Shown here: positions 17,284 through 26,482 of the stretch, in pieces
Position numbering within the stretch: the stretch's first letter is position 1
How the letters are laid out: every line of letters starts with the position of its first letter
NCBI RefSeq assembly: GCF_019752095.1
Contig: NZ_JAIEMO010000035.1
Span: 1 to 64,000, forward strand
Length of the DNA stretch: 64,000 nt
Direction of reading: 5' to 3'
Source: Nitrosomonas sp.
GTDB taxonomy: Bacteria; Pseudomonadota; Gammaproteobacteria; Burkholderiales; Nitrosomonadaceae
Made by a program: the position numbers and the translations under genes
Notes under the pieces: model-generated
The model's database searches: none
What the model saw: the letters and a program-made list of their open reading frames with translations, nothing else
Told to the model about the DNA's origin: nothing

Positions 17284-19257
17284 ATGCTTTCATCTCCAGG
17301 AATTGGATCAGGTTTAGATGTCACCGGTATTGTCAGCCAATTAATGGCATTGGAACGCCGCCCCCTGACATCTCTCGATACCAAAGAGGCTAAACAGCAA
17401 ACTCAGCTAACTGCATTCGGTAGCCTAAAGGGTGCGTTGTCCTCATTCCAAAGCAGTCTTTCTGCGTTGGCCAATCCGGAAAAATATACCGCTAAAACAG
17501 CCACTCTTGCTGATACAACTTTGGCCAATGTGAGCGCTACTTCCACTACTGCAACAGGCAGCTACTCCATGGAAATCCAAACGCTCGCACAATCGCATAA
17601 ATTAAAATCTGCTAACTTTGCAACTACCGGCACCACAATCGGCAGCGGCACTATAACCATACAGTTCGGCACATACAGTGGCGGCGCATTTACACTTAAT
17701 CCAGATAAAGCTGCGCAATCAATTTCCATTTCTCCTGACAATTCATCATTGGCTGGCATTCGTGACACTATCAATCTAGCTAACGCAGGAGTAACCGCCA
17801 GCATTGTGAATGATGGCACTGGCAATCGTTTAGTGATTGCTTCAACGGATACAGGTTTGAGCAACGCCCTAAAAATAACTACAAATGATACTGATACAAA
17901 CAATACTGATAATGTAGGCTTATCTCAGCTTAATTACGATGCGTCCACTGGTGGCACGACTAATCTTACTGAAACTGTGGCAGCCAGCAATGCCACATTA
18001 GTCATTGACGGCATTCTAATTAACAAAGCATCCAACAAAATTACAGATGCTATTGAAGGTGTCACGTTAGATCTATTGAAAACAAATACTGGCACAACAA
18101 CAACCTTAAATTTATCTCGAGACACAGCAAGTGCTCAAAGTGCAGTGTCGTCATTTGTTAAAGCTTTTAATGATCTTAATAAAACCATCGTCGATCTCTC
18201 AAAATATGATGCCACTACTAAGCGCGCATCTATTCTAACGGGAGATTCAACCGTTCGTTCAATCCAGACACAATTACGCAACACAATCTCCGATCCACTG
18301 ACTACTGCAGGCGGCGGCCTGAGCATACTAACTGAGGTAGGCGTTTCTTTTCAAGCGAATGGTACTCTTAAATTTGATTCAACTGCTCTATCCCAAGTAC
18401 TGAATGATCCGACAAAAGACATTTCAACACTGTTTGCCTCCGTTGGAAAAACCAGTGACAGCTTAGTATCATTTATCAGTGCTAAGCCTGATACAAACAA
18501 TGGCAAGCACTCATTGGACATCAGTCAAATTGCGACACAAGGTACTGCGGCAGGTAGCGCTCCTGCTGCGCTAACTATTAATACTGGAGTCAACGACACA
18601 CTAAATTTCACTATTAATGGAGTAAGCGCCAGTGTAACTCTTGCAACAGGCACTTACACGGCGACTTCACTGGCAGCTGAGATCCAGTCAAGAATCAATG
18701 GTGCGCCAGAAATTTCTGCAGCCGGCATAACAGTAGCGCTAAGCGAGTCTGCAGGAAAATTAACTATCACTTCCGATCAATTCGGTGCTGCATCAACTGT
18801 ATCAATCACCGGCGGGAATGGTAAACAGGATTTATTTGGCACACCTGTTGAAACCAGTGGTGTAGATGTGGCTGGGGCGATTAATGGCGTCACCGCCACA
18901 GGTTCTGGTCAAATCCTAACCGGTGCTGCCGACAGCAGTGGACTCACTCTCAAAATATCCGGTGGCAACACAGGTGCTAGAGGAACTGTCGATTTTGCGC
19001 ATGGCTTTGCGGCAAAGCTAGGTAAATTAGTAGATGATATGTTGAAATCTAATCTAATTGATAATCGTATTGATGGCATTAATTCATCAATCAAAGATAT
19101 CGAATCACAGAGAGAAGCATTAAATCAGAGACTCGAGGGAGTAGAGAAGCGTATACGTGCACAGTTTTCTGCATTGGATGCGACAATCGTCAGCATGACC
19201 CAAACCAGCAATTTCTTACAACAACAATTGTCCAGATTGCCTGGTGCAAGTAGCTAA
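17284..19257 (+). CDS. fliD: FliD, flagellar filament cap (hook-associated protein 2)
   Basis: FliD (657 residues) forms the cap that folds flagellin at the filament tip. The N-terminal FliD domain starts SSPGIGSGLDVTGIVSQLMALERRP, of which the GSGLDV element is diagnostic. The C-terminal coiled-coil part (about 575-650) has IKDIESQREALNQRLEGVEKRIRAQF. At over 650 residues it is longer than enteric FliD (about 470). The extra length is in the Ser/Thr/Gly-rich middle, which repeats small beta-type motifs. AGGA precedes the ATG by 8 nt. fliS and fliT follow. Confidence 0.95.
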   Translation: MLSSPGIGSGLDVTGIVSQLMALERRPLTSLDTKEAKQQTQLTAFGSLKGALSSFQSSLSALANPEKYTAKTATLADTTLANVSATSTTATGSYSMEIQTLAQSHKLKSANFATTGTTIGSGTITIQFGTYSGGAFTLNPDKAAQSISISPDNSSLAGIRDTINLANAGVTASIVNDGTGNRLVIASTDTGLSNALKITTNDTDTNNTDNVGLSQLNYDASTGGTTNLTETVAASNATLVIDGILINKASNKITDAIEGVTLDLLKTNTGTTTTLNLSRDTASAQSAVSSFVKAFNDLNKTIVDLSKYDATTKRASILTGDSTVRSIQTQLRNTISDPLTTAGGGLSILTEVGVSFQANGTLKFDSTALSQVLNDPTKDISTLFASVGKTSDSLVSFISAKPDTNNGKHSLDISQIATQGTAAGSAPAALTINTGVNDTLNFTINGVSASVTLATGTYTATSLAAEIQSRINGAPEISAAGITVALSESAGKLTITSDQFGAASTVSITGGNGKQDLFGTPVETSGVDVAGAINGVTATGSGQILTGAADSSGLTLKISGGNTGARGTVDFAHGFAAKLGKLVDDMLKSNLIDNRIDGINSSIKDIESQREALNQRLEGVEKRIRAQFSALDATIVSMTQTSNFLQQQLSRLPGASS

Positions 19258-19306
19258 AAATAAGCTCCAAGCAGTAAGCTTTTTATAATATAAAAGAGAG
19301 TACAAA

Positions 19307-19735
19307 ATGTTTATTACCACGAATAATGCAATATCCGCCTACCAGCGTATTGGTGTTGAAACTGGCGTTGAGTCAGCTGATCCGCACAAACTTATTTTAA
19401 TGCTATTCGAAGGAGCACAAGAAGCACTGGCAAGAACCAGAATACATATGCAAAATAACGAGATCGCAGAAAAAGGACAAATGATTTCAAAAGCCATCAT
19501 GATTATTGACCACGGCTTGAAAGCTAGTTTGGATATGAATGCGGGCGGCGATTTGGCCATTAAACTCCAAGCACTTTATGATTATATGACGCACCGATTA
19601 TTAATGGCTAATATTCAGAATAACATTGAGATACTGAATGAAATAAATAAACTTTTATCTGAACTATATAGTGCCTGGAAAGAAATCGGAGAATCCAATG
19701 GAACTCTAACTACAATAAAAGCAATTGCTATCTAA
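19307..19735 (+). CDS. fliS: FliS, flagellin export chaperone
   Basis: FliS (142 residues) is a helical cytoplasmic chaperone that holds flagellin unpolymerised before export. Typical motifs are AISAYQRIGVETGVESADPHKLILMLFEGA near the start (here VESADPHKL is key) and LMANIQNNIEILNEINKLLSELYSAW near the end. Length and content are standard. A GAGAG ribosome site lies 7 nt upstream of the ATG. It sits 49 bp after fliD and before fliT, the usual order. Confidence 0.95.
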   Translation: MFITTNNAISAYQRIGVETGVESADPHKLILMLFEGAQEALARTRIHMQNNEIAEKGQMISKAIMIIDHGLKASLDMNAGGDLAIKLQALYDYMTHRLLMANIQNNIEILNEINKLLSELYSAWKEIGESNGTLTTIKAIAI

Positions 19736-19774
19736 ACAAAGATTTCTGTGACAAGAAAAGGGATATGTAAAAGA

Positions 19775-20110
19775 ATGGATAATGCGCATACGATAATAAC
19801 CTACAATGCTATTTTAGCAACAACTGGTAAAATGCTGACTGCTGCACAAAATAGCGAATGGGATCAATTGGTATCATTAGAACAAGAATGTAGAAAGCTA
19901 ACCGATAGCCTCAAAAAAAATGACACGGAGCCCTTACTAGATCAAGAATTACAGCAAAAAAAGGTAAAAATTATTCACCAAATATTGGATAACGATGCTC
20001 AAATTCGAGCAATCATTGAACCCTGGATGGCAAGACTACAGGATATGCTCAGCGCTAATAAGCGCACACGCAATCTTCAACAAACATATCAACCTGTTAA
20101 CAATGTATAA
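19775..20110 (+). CDS. fliT: FliT-like flagellar chaperone
   Basis: The product is 111 residues, helical. It begins MDNAHTIITYNAILATTGKM and has WDQLVSLEQECRKL, the pattern of FliT proteins, which chaperone FliD and in enterics also restrain FlhDC. Assignment rests as much on position right after fliS as on sequence, since FliT is poorly conserved. The ATG at 19775 is chosen; a GTG nine codons upstream (19748) is also in frame and the ribosome site (AAGGGA) is far from the ATG, so the start is uncertain. Confidence 0.82.
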   Translation: MDNAHTIITYNAILATTGKMLTAAQNSEWDQLVSLEQECRKLTDSLKKNDTEPLLDQELQQKKVKIIHQILDNDAQIRAIIEPWMARLQDMLSANKRTRNLQQTYQPVNNV

Positions 20111-20180
20111 ATATCCAAATAAAGTATCAGAATATGTTACTTCTGCTGGATAAATACAAACAACTTAAATATAAGCTGTC

Positions 20181-21209
20181 GTGAATCCAATCATTATCAA
20201 AACCGATTTAATCACGCCTTTAACACAGATAAAATCTGTTTCACCGATAGCGCCTGTAACAGCAATTCTTGATTCACAAAATTCTTCTAGTAAATTTGAG
20301 CAAGGACAAAAATATCAAGCATTTGTAGAAGCACGTTTATCTAATGGAAGTTCCAGTGTTTTGGTTAACGATAAACTACTCCAGATAGACCTACCAGCAA
20401 AGTTTCAACCCGGCAATAAACTAGAATTAGTTTTCATTTCTCACCAACCAAATCTAAAATTCCTTATCCTCGACAGGGCAACGATAGAATCAAAGGAAAA
20501 TCTCGCTTCAATAAGCACCACTGGACGATTTATCGATCTCCTAATGCATGATACTTCAAAACATGCCTCAACAAATACCGCTCAATCACTAACAAGCTCT
20601 TCTCCTATTCTGAATGGAACTCTAACAAATAGCACTGAATTACCCGGTTTATTGCAAAAAACAATTACCCAAAGTGGGTTATTCTATGAATCACATCAGG
20701 CTCAATGGATTAATGGAGAAAATACACTGGAGAATTTACAACAAGAACCACAGGGTAAGTTAATGTTAGCAGTGCCTGAGTTATCTGTGACTAAGACAGC
20801 GATTTTAGCTTCGCCAAGTCCTGAAATGCCAGTGCATGTTCAGACTATGCCATTAGTACAACAACAACTCAATACACTGGAAACCGGACATCTATTCTGG
20901 CGAGGTGAAGTTTGGCATGGCCAATCGATGGAATGGGATATTCATGAACAATCTGAAGATGCAAACAAGGCCAATGAATCCGGTCATGCAGCACAGTGGC
21001 GTACGCAACTTCATTTATCGTTGCCCCAACTGGGAGATATTACCGCCAACATCTTATTTAATTCTCAAGGAATTAATATTAAAGTGAAAACATCACAAGT
21101 TGATACGTCTAGTTTATTAAAAGACAATCGATCATTACTCACGACAGATATGCAATCCGCAGGATTAACCATTCAAGCGGTAGAAGTTCAGCACAATGAC
21201 AATGAATGA
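20181..21209 (+). CDS. FliK-like flagellar hook-length control protein
   Basis: The product is 342 residues. It is Gln/Ser/Thr-rich and disordered-looking in the first two thirds. The last 100 residues (QWRTQLHLSLPQLGDITANILF, of which LPQLGDI is typical, then VDTSSLLKDNRSLLTTDMQSAGL) match the C-terminal fold of FliK, which switches export specificity. A GTG at 20181 is the likely start; no strong ribosome site is visible. It overlaps the FlhB-like gene by 14 bp. The FliK/FlhB-tail pairing suggests the two act together on the export gate, but this may be a FliK paralogue rather than the main hook ruler. Confidence 0.75.
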   Translation: MNPIIIKTDLITPLTQIKSVSPIAPVTAILDSQNSSSKFEQGQKYQAFVEARLSNGSSSVLVNDKLLQIDLPAKFQPGNKLELVFISHQPNLKFLILDRATIESKENLASISTTGRFIDLLMHDTSKHASTNTAQSLTSSSPILNGTLTNSTELPGLLQKTITQSGLFYESHQAQWINGENTLENLQQEPQGKLMLAVPELSVTKTAILASPSPEMPVHVQTMPLVQQQLNTLETGHLFWRGEVWHGQSMEWDIHEQSEDANKANESGHAAQWRTQLHLSLPQLGDITANILFNSQGINIKVKTSQVDTSSLLKDNRSLLTTDMQSAGLTIQAVEVQHNDNE

Positions 21210-21522
21210 ATCCTACCCCACCGCTGTAGCACTTGCGTATCGAGAGGGACAAATCGCGCCCAAAGTAATTGCTAAAGGTCGGGGTCTCATTGCTCAGGAA
21301 ATTATAAGGCGTGCCAAAGAAGCGGGGATTTATGTTCATGAATCAAGTGAATTGGTCGCATTATTAATGCAGGTTAATCTCGATGATCGCATTCCGCCAC
21401 AGCTTTATGTCGCAATCGCCGAATTACTTGCATGGCTCTATCGCTTGGAACAAACAAAAACGCCTTTGACTGCTAACAGTCTTGGCAGCAAGATCACACA
21501 ACAAACTTTGGAAGGACATTGA
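21196..21522 (+). CDS. FlhB C-terminal domain paralogue (FhlB-like)
   Basis: The product is 108 residues. It matches only the cytoplasmic C-terminal domain of the export switch FlhB: YPTAVALAYREGQIAPKVIAKGRG, of which AVALAY and APKVIAKG are diagnostic, then AGIYVHESSELVALL and LYVAIAELLAWLY. The autocleavage motif NPTH is absent (the protein has SYPTA at that spot), and there are no membrane segments. Such stand-alone tails occur widely beside fliK-like genes and can partly substitute for the FlhB tail. It overlaps the gene before it and ends in an overlap region with the PilZ gene, so coupling is likely. Confidence 0.88.
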   Translation: MTMNESYPTAVALAYREGQIAPKVIAKGRGLIAQEIIRRAKEAGIYVHESSELVALLMQVNLDDRIPPQLYVAIAELLAWLYRLEQTKTPLTANSLGSKITQQTLEGH

Positions 21523-21524
21523 CA

Positions 21525-22310
21525 ATGCTCACACCCAATGAAGATACTGAAACATACGAAGTATTAGAGCCTACTATGCTAACTCCTGAAGAAAAAAGTG
21601 AAAAATTCCGCATTAACTCGGAAATTGATATTCTTTTTATACTTCGCGGAATCATGCAAGCAGATTCACTGATTACACTTTATCCTGACTATGAAAGCGA
21701 TTTTATACTAACATCGATTCTATCCATAAACTCTGACAAGAAAGAAATGGTGATAGATTATGGCATTAATGACAAACATTGCCAGAAAGCACTCAATTCT
21801 AAAGAATTAGTATTTGTTACCACACAAAATAGAGTAAAAATAGAATTTGTCTGTGATCAAATCAAGAAAATACAATTTAATAATAAAGATGCATTTTTAG
21901 TCAATATCCCAGAAATGCTTCTACGTATACAAAGAAGAAACCATTTCCGCATTACTACTCCTATTGTAAAGCCACTTAAATGTGTTATTCCAATACCCGG
22001 AAAAAGTTCAACAGCTGCCAAAGCGGAAGTAGCGATCCTTGATATAAGTTGTGGCGGTACTGCTGTCATCGATCAGCACCCAATTATCAATTTTGACCCA
22101 GGCATAATTTATAGCAATTGCCAAATCATGCTCCCAGAGATTGGGACTATTAATGTCACTATCCAGGTAAAAAACACCTACGAAATCACTTTACGTAACG
22201 GTCAAAATTGTATGCGCGCCGGATGTCAGTTTATTAATCTAGCAGCAAGTATGGAGGCTATGATACAGCGCTATATTATTAAACAAGAACAAATTAGAAA
22301 AATGAAATAA
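21525..22310 (+). CDS. YcgR-like PilZ protein (c-di-GMP receptor, flagellar brake)
   Basis: The product is 261 residues. The N-terminal domain (about 25-125) is of the YcgR type. The C-terminal PilZ domain (about 130-255) carries both c-di-GMP-binding motifs: RxxxR (RNHFR) and D/N-x-S-x-x-G (LDISCGG). In enterics YcgR slows the motor when c-di-GMP is high. The ATG at 21525 follows AAGGA at about 9 nt; a TTG two codons earlier is less likely. Its place at the end of the flagellar series, with cyclases nearby, supports a motility-brake role. Confidence 0.88.
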   Translation: MLTPNEDTETYEVLEPTMLTPEEKSEKFRINSEIDILFILRGIMQADSLITLYPDYESDFILTSILSINSDKKEMVIDYGINDKHCQKALNSKELVFVTTQNRVKIEFVCDQIKKIQFNNKDAFLVNIPEMLLRIQRRNHFRITTPIVKPLKCVIPIPGKSSTAAKAEVAILDISCGGTAVIDQHPIINFDPGIIYSNCQIMLPEIGTINVTIQVKNTYEITLRNGQNCMRAGCQFINLAASMEAMIQRYIIKQEQIRKMK

Positions 22311-22600
22311 ATTAAGATTCCTTGCGAGAAGGAACAGCTACAATTCAGTTCGACCTGCCTCTTCCAAAGGCCTGTTCAATAATATGCTCTTCTGTTCAAG
22401 TATCGCGAGCCACGGTTACAAAGCATCCGTTGCACTTGTATCACCATTTTTCACAGGAAAACCCCACAATTATTGTATGTTGGTCTAATGGAGCACGCCA
22501 TATCCTTTTTTCCTCTAGCAATATTCCTCGAATTGAAACAAGACAAGCTTAAACAACAAAACAGCCAATGAGACAAATAGCGTGAAATCGAAACAATCTA

Positions 22601-22983
22601 TCACTTAGCCATGCGCCACCCAATATAGTCAGAGTCTTTCGAGAAATCATCCCAAATGAATAACGGATCAGGCGCTGGATAGGTTGGGAGCCAAAAAGTG
22701 GCAAGATCCAATACACCATTTCCAGTGCGACTGGCAGTATGAAAATACCCCATAACAATCCTTCTGCAGTCCCAATGGCAACATTCTTGTCTCTCTGTCC
22801 CCACAAAATAATATTTTTTGGTAATTCCATCCATCCGGTAGCTACATTAGCTACACCGCTTATAATCTTCGTGCCTGCCCTGCTAAAATAAACTTTGTTA
22901 GTAATTTCTTCCACTGCCTGAACCTGCGACGAGAAAACAAAACACAGCAACATTAAAATAACTAATTTTCTGATTATTCTCAT
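22601..22983 (-). pseudogene. Frameshifted TIGR04073-like (exosortase-associated) secreted protein
   Basis: The minus-strand frame from 22983 encodes a signal peptide (residues 1-23, ending VQA), then SRAGTKIISGVANVATGWMELPKNI, of which NVATGWMELPKNI is typical of the TIGR04073 family. After GLLWG the expected continuation (YFHTASRTGNGVLDLATF, then LPTYPAPDPLFIWDDF and a stop at 22601) lies in the next frame. The in-frame version instead runs into an unrelated tail to 22549. A one-base loss near 22744-22755, at a G run or T run, explains this. It may be a real pseudogene or a sequencing error. GGAG precedes the ATG. Confidence 0.62.
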
Positions 22984-23102
22984 TTTTATATCTCCTAAAA
23001 GCTTTAAATAATAACGGTTATCAATTCATTGAAATATTCAGTGCATAATATCGAATATAGTATGATTGAGACTAAGTTAATTAACTTGGAGAAATTCGAA
23101 AA

Positions 23103-23198
23103 ATGTCTAATATGCTAGAAATTGTTTTATATTCTGCAATTGCATTAGTCGCAGGGTTATTTGTTGCACAGTTTATCAATGAGAAATTTCGTAAATGA
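23103..23198 (+). CDS. Possible 31-aa single-helix membrane protein
   Basis: ATG at 23103, stop TGA at 23196-23198. The peptide begins MSNMLEIVLYSAIALVAGLF and ends QFINEKFRK: one hydrophobic helix (about 5-23) followed by a basic tail, the look of a small inner-membrane protein. GGAG lies about 11 nt upstream, a little far. I recognise no family. It stands alone in a poorly coding stretch. Confidence 0.35.
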   Translation: MSNMLEIVLYSAIALVAGLFVAQFINEKFRK

Positions 23199-23234
23199 CA
23201 AAACTGCTCATGTAGCGTAATGCCCCTGAATTCC

Positions 23235-23262
23235 GACCGATACCTTTTCAAGGGCATCGGTC
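23235..23262. repeat. Hairpin-forming inverted repeat
   Basis: GACCGAT and ATCGGTC arms (7 bases, perfect) enclose a 14-base loop that can add two further C-G pairs. It lies 37 bases after the 31-aa ORF. No T-run follows on either strand, so it is not a clear terminator. Confidence 0.4.
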
Positions 23263-23527
23263 TGAAGCTGCTTGCTGAATCTGCTACAAATTCCAATTGA
23301 ACATCTTATCTTTACACATCTTTAATCCTTGTCACATTCAATTACCCGATTACTGAAAAACGTTAATTGCCACGAAATCTCAAATGAGTCAATCTGAGAT
23401 GCGCTCGGAATCGATAAATCCTGGCACGCACAACTAGGTAAAACAATTTCTAAAATAAAGAAAATCTAACAAAACTTATACGAATACATCGATATATCGA
23501 TCTATAACTACTCAAAAGGATCTGAAA

Positions 23528-23680
23528 ATGACAAAACTAATATTGATAATCACACTGATACTTTCATTGCTTCTATATGGATATTATGTAGTAACCGACA
23601 ATGAAGTAGTATTGGCACCCATACTGCTTGGCCTCCTTGTTTCATTTACTTGTGCAATGCTATTGCTAGCAAAGAAATAA
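23528..23680 (+). CDS. Small membrane protein, 50 aa, unknown
   Basis: ATG at 23528, TAA at 23678-23680. AAAGGA lies 7 nt upstream, a good ribosome site. The peptide has two hydrophobic segments: LILIITLILSLLLYGYYV (about 4-21) and VLAPILLGLLVSFTCAMLLL (about 28-47), with a short DNE turn between and a Lys-Lys end. This is a two-helix hairpin topology. No family is recognised. It is followed 19 bp later by the DUF7220 gene, so the two may be read together. Confidence 0.5.
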   Translation: MTKLILIITLILSLLLYGYYVVTDNEVVLAPILLGLLVSFTCAMLLLAKK

Positions 23681-23699
23681 CTGTAAACATCCAGTCTTG

Positions 23700-23930
23700 A
23701 TGAAATATATGCAAACCAGAACTCAATCACTTATAGAATCATTCGCCAATGTTACCATCGGCTATTTTGTAGCTTTATCCGCGCAAATGATCGTGTTTCC
23801 GCTCTATGAAATAGAAGTCAGCCTAAGCCAAAATATTCAAATTGGATTGATCTTTACAGCTGTTTCGATAGCACGCAGCTATCTCTTGAGACGATTTTTT
23901 AATCATTACCATCACCAACCCGCAGGATAG
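23700..23930 (+). CDS. DUF7220 family small membrane protein (phage/island type)
   Basis: The product is 76 residues. The core QSLIESFANVTIGYFVALSAQM, of which SLIESFANV is the hallmark, followed by FPLYEIEVSLSQNIQIG and SIARSYLLRRFFN, is that of a small two-helix protein common in phages, plasmids and genomic islands of proteobacteria (DUF7220). Function is unknown. A TTG at 23697 and ATGs at 23700 and 23709 are possible starts; no ribosome site decides between them. Its presence with two tiny membrane ORFs suggests leftover mobile DNA between 22.5 and 23.9 kb. Confidence 0.75.
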   Translation: MKYMQTRTQSLIESFANVTIGYFVALSAQMIVFPLYEIEVSLSQNIQIGLIFTAVSIARSYLLRRFFNHYHHQPAG

Positions 23931-23942
23931 GATAGTCACCCG

Positions 23943-25571
23943 CTAATTAGTCTCAGAATTGTGTTTTACATGTTCAGCACGCAAAGCTTTTTTATCAATC
24001 TTTCCAACGCTGGTTTTAGCAATAAAGTCAATCCGTTTGAATTGCGTCAGCAACGCATGCTTCGAAATCAATCCGCGCGCGGCACATAAGCGCACATAAT
24101 CTTGCGCAACTGATTCACTGAACAAGGCTGTATCTACAACCAGTAAAGCCAATGGACGCTCTCCCCAACGTTTATCCGGCGTGCCGATTACGGCAACCTC
24201 CTTTACGCCTGCAACCGACACAAGCGCATTTTCCACCTCCAATGAAGACACCCACTCACCTGCAATTTTAATAACGTCTTTCATACGATCGGTAATGCGC
24301 AAATATCCATCCGAATCGATTACGCCTATATCCTGCGTGTGCAGATAATCACCTCGCCAGAGCGCTGCACTCGCTTCAGGATTATCGTGATATCCCTGCG
24401 TCAACCAAGGTGCCCGCGCAACCACTTCACCACTGCTTTGCCCATCGTGTGCTAGCGGCTGCATCGCATCATCAACAATTTGCAAATCCACTAGCGGTAT
24501 GGCCCGTCCAGCACTGCATAACACTGTCAACGATTCTTCCGTCACGGTATCCTCTGCACTGCTGCAGTTGCCGCTCATCTGCGCCAGCGTAAGGATCGGT
24601 GCTGTTTCGGACAAACCGTAACCAGAGAAGCAATCAACCCCCATTTCCAGCGCTTGTCTGGCCAACGCCTGAGGCAGTGCTGATCCACCCACCACAACCT
24701 TCCATCCACGCAAATCGGTTGCTGATGCTTGTGCTGCCGTCAACACCATTTTCAATAATGTGGGCACGCAATGCGAACAGGTAACTCGCTCCTCACGGAT
24801 TAATTTCAGCAGCATTTCGGGAACATAGCGCCCCGGATACACCTGTTTCACACCAAGCAAGGTTGCAATATAAGGAATACCCCAGGCATGCACATGAAAC
24901 ATCGGCGTCAATGGCATATAAACATCATCCGCATGAAATCGTTGATGTACCGCCGGCGCGGCTAACGCCATGCCGGCCGCAAGAGTATGTAATACCAATT
25001 GCCGGTGCGTGAAATAAACTCCCTTGGGCACACCGGTAGTGCCGGTGGTATAGAACGTCGTCGCCCGCGTATTTTCATCAAAATCTTCAAAATCAAAATT
25101 ACTTGACTGATCTGCCAGCCAAGTTTCATATTCACCGTCAACATGCACGGTAGCCGGCAAAACCACCGCCTCATCCATCATCAGAATAATCTTGTGTATT
25201 CCTGACAGTTCCGCGCGTATACCTTCGATAATCGGAACGAAATCCACATGCAGCAGCAATACTGATGCACCGGAATGATTCAAAGTATAAGCAATCTGCG
25301 TCGGTGTCAGGCGCGTATTCATCGTCATTAGGATTGCGCCATACATCGGAATTGCAAAATAACATTCAAGATACCGATGGCTATCGTGATCCATGACTGC
25401 AATCACATCCCCCTGCAGAATATTATCAGCCGCCAACGCCGCACCAAATTGCTGAATTCGTGCGTACACTTGACGGTAACTCAAACGCAAATAATCACGA
25501 TAAACAATTTCTTGCTCAGGCGCATTCGCTAAAGGCGTATGCCAAAGCTGTTTCAGTAGTAATGGATACAA
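23943..25571 (-). CDS. Fatty acyl-CoA ligase (AMP-forming)
   Basis: The product is 542 residues. This enzyme activates a carboxylic acid with ATP to an acyl-adenylate and then a CoA thioester. The AMP-binding motif TTFYTTGTTGVPKGV lies near residue 170, GYGLSETAP near 320, and TRDIG-like YLHTQDIGVIDSDGYLRITDRMKDVIK near 425 (the TGD-type and RxxDxxK-type motifs), with a C-terminal K in SVGKIDKKALR. It resembles medium/long-chain ligases of the AlkK type. The start is TTG at 25571, with AAAGGA 9 nt upstream; no nearby ATG gives the full N-terminus. The gene is monocistronic as far as visible. Confidence 0.9.
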   Translation of the reverse strand: MYPLLLKQLWHTPLANAPEQEIVYRDYLRLSYRQVYARIQQFGAALAADNILQGDVIAVMDHDSHRYLECYFAIPMYGAILMTMNTRLTPTQIAYTLNHSGASVLLLHVDFVPIIEGIRAELSGIHKIILMMDEAVVLPATVHVDGEYETWLADQSSNFDFEDFDENTRATTFYTTGTTGVPKGVYFTHRQLVLHTLAAGMALAAPAVHQRFHADDVYMPLTPMFHVHAWGIPYIATLLGVKQVYPGRYVPEMLLKLIREERVTCSHCVPTLLKMVLTAAQASATDLRGWKVVVGGSALPQALARQALEMGVDCFSGYGLSETAPILTLAQMSGNCSSAEDTVTEESLTVLCSAGRAIPLVDLQIVDDAMQPLAHDGQSSGEVVARAPWLTQGYHDNPEASAALWRGDYLHTQDIGVIDSDGYLRITDRMKDVIKIAGEWVSSLEVENALVSVAGVKEVAVIGTPDKRWGERPLALLVVDTALFSESVAQDYVRLCAARGLISKHALLTQFKRIDFIAKTSVGKIDKKALRAEHVKHNSETN

Positions 25572-25880
25572 TATTTTTTTCCTTTATCTGAATAAACAGT
25601 CCGAACAAATAAGTGCTCAAGCAGAAATTTTCTGTCCAAATGATTGCCTAAGAATCATACAACTGACTGACATCAGCAGCAATTAGATTAGTCTCTTAAT
25701 TTCAGATTTTGATTCAGTAATAAATTGTAAAAGATATTCTTATTGAAACTTTGCAACTCAAACTATAGCTTGCAAGAAATCTACGATTTATGACAAAAGA
25801 TTCTATTTGTTGAGTCGTTATATAACATTGAATTTTAAGCATAACCGAACCAGATCTAGATACGTCACATGAGGAGAGTT

Positions 25881-26423
25881 ATGAAATCATTTCTACTACT
25901 ATTACCGTATTTTCTTTTGAGTGGCTGCGCTGGATTACCGCCTGCAATCGGAAATGCGCCAGCAATAAACGTTTCCTATAATCAACTCAGCCATGACATC
26001 AATAACTACAAGGATGAACCTGTACGCTGGGGAGGTGTGATTATTAACGTGGAAAATGAAAAGAATGCAAGTCTGATGCAAGTTCTATATTACCCTCTCG
26101 ATTTCGGTGGCCGCCCGCAGCCGCACAAAGCAGGCGAAGGTCGCTTTGTGGTCAAAACCACTGAGTTCCTCGATCCGGAAGTCTATGCCAAAGATAAGGA
26201 AATTACCGTTGTCGGGGTAATTGCTGGTGATATTGAACAGACTGTCGGGAAAAGAATTATTCAAGTACCGCTGCTATCTGCAACGGCAATTCACCTTTGG
26301 CCAATCAATCCCTCTTACTATATTAACCGTGGTTATGGTTATCCCTATTTTGGCTATCCAGCCTATCCGGGCTACAATCCTTTCTTCGGAGGAGGATTTT
26401 ATGGGCCTTATTACCGCTGGTAA
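25881..26423 (+). CDS. Slp family outer-membrane lipoprotein
   Basis: The product is 180 residues. The signal peptide ends at the lipobox LLSGC (Cys15). The mature part has IGNAPAINVSYNQL, VRWGGVIINVENEKNASLMQVLYYPLDFGGRPQ and GRFVVKTTEFLDPEVY, of which VRWGGVI and FLDPEVY are typical of Slp (starvation-inducible) lipoproteins. A Gly/Tyr/Pro-rich tail (YPYFGYPAYPGYNPFF) ends the protein. The start is ATG 25881, with AGGAGAG 4 nt upstream; an ATG four codons earlier lacks a site. Function in envelope homeostasis is only inferred from the family. Confidence 0.88.
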   Translation: MKSFLLLLPYFLLSGCAGLPPAIGNAPAINVSYNQLSHDINNYKDEPVRWGGVIINVENEKNASLMQVLYYPLDFGGRPQPHKAGEGRFVVKTTEFLDPEVYAKDKEITVVGVIAGDIEQTVGKRIIQVPLLSATAIHLWPINPSYYINRGYGYPYFGYPAYPGYNPFFGGGFYGPYYRW

Positions 26424-26482
26424 GCCGCAATATTATTTGCCATAACTGAGAAATTTCCTGTGCAGTATAAATATTCGCTTTG

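Noticed and set aside
22322..22552. 76-residue plus-strand ORF after the PilZ gene
   Set aside because: It starts with TTG without a ribosome site, has no recognisable motif and overlaps the end of the facing ORF. The stretch 22311-22548 holds nothing I can support.
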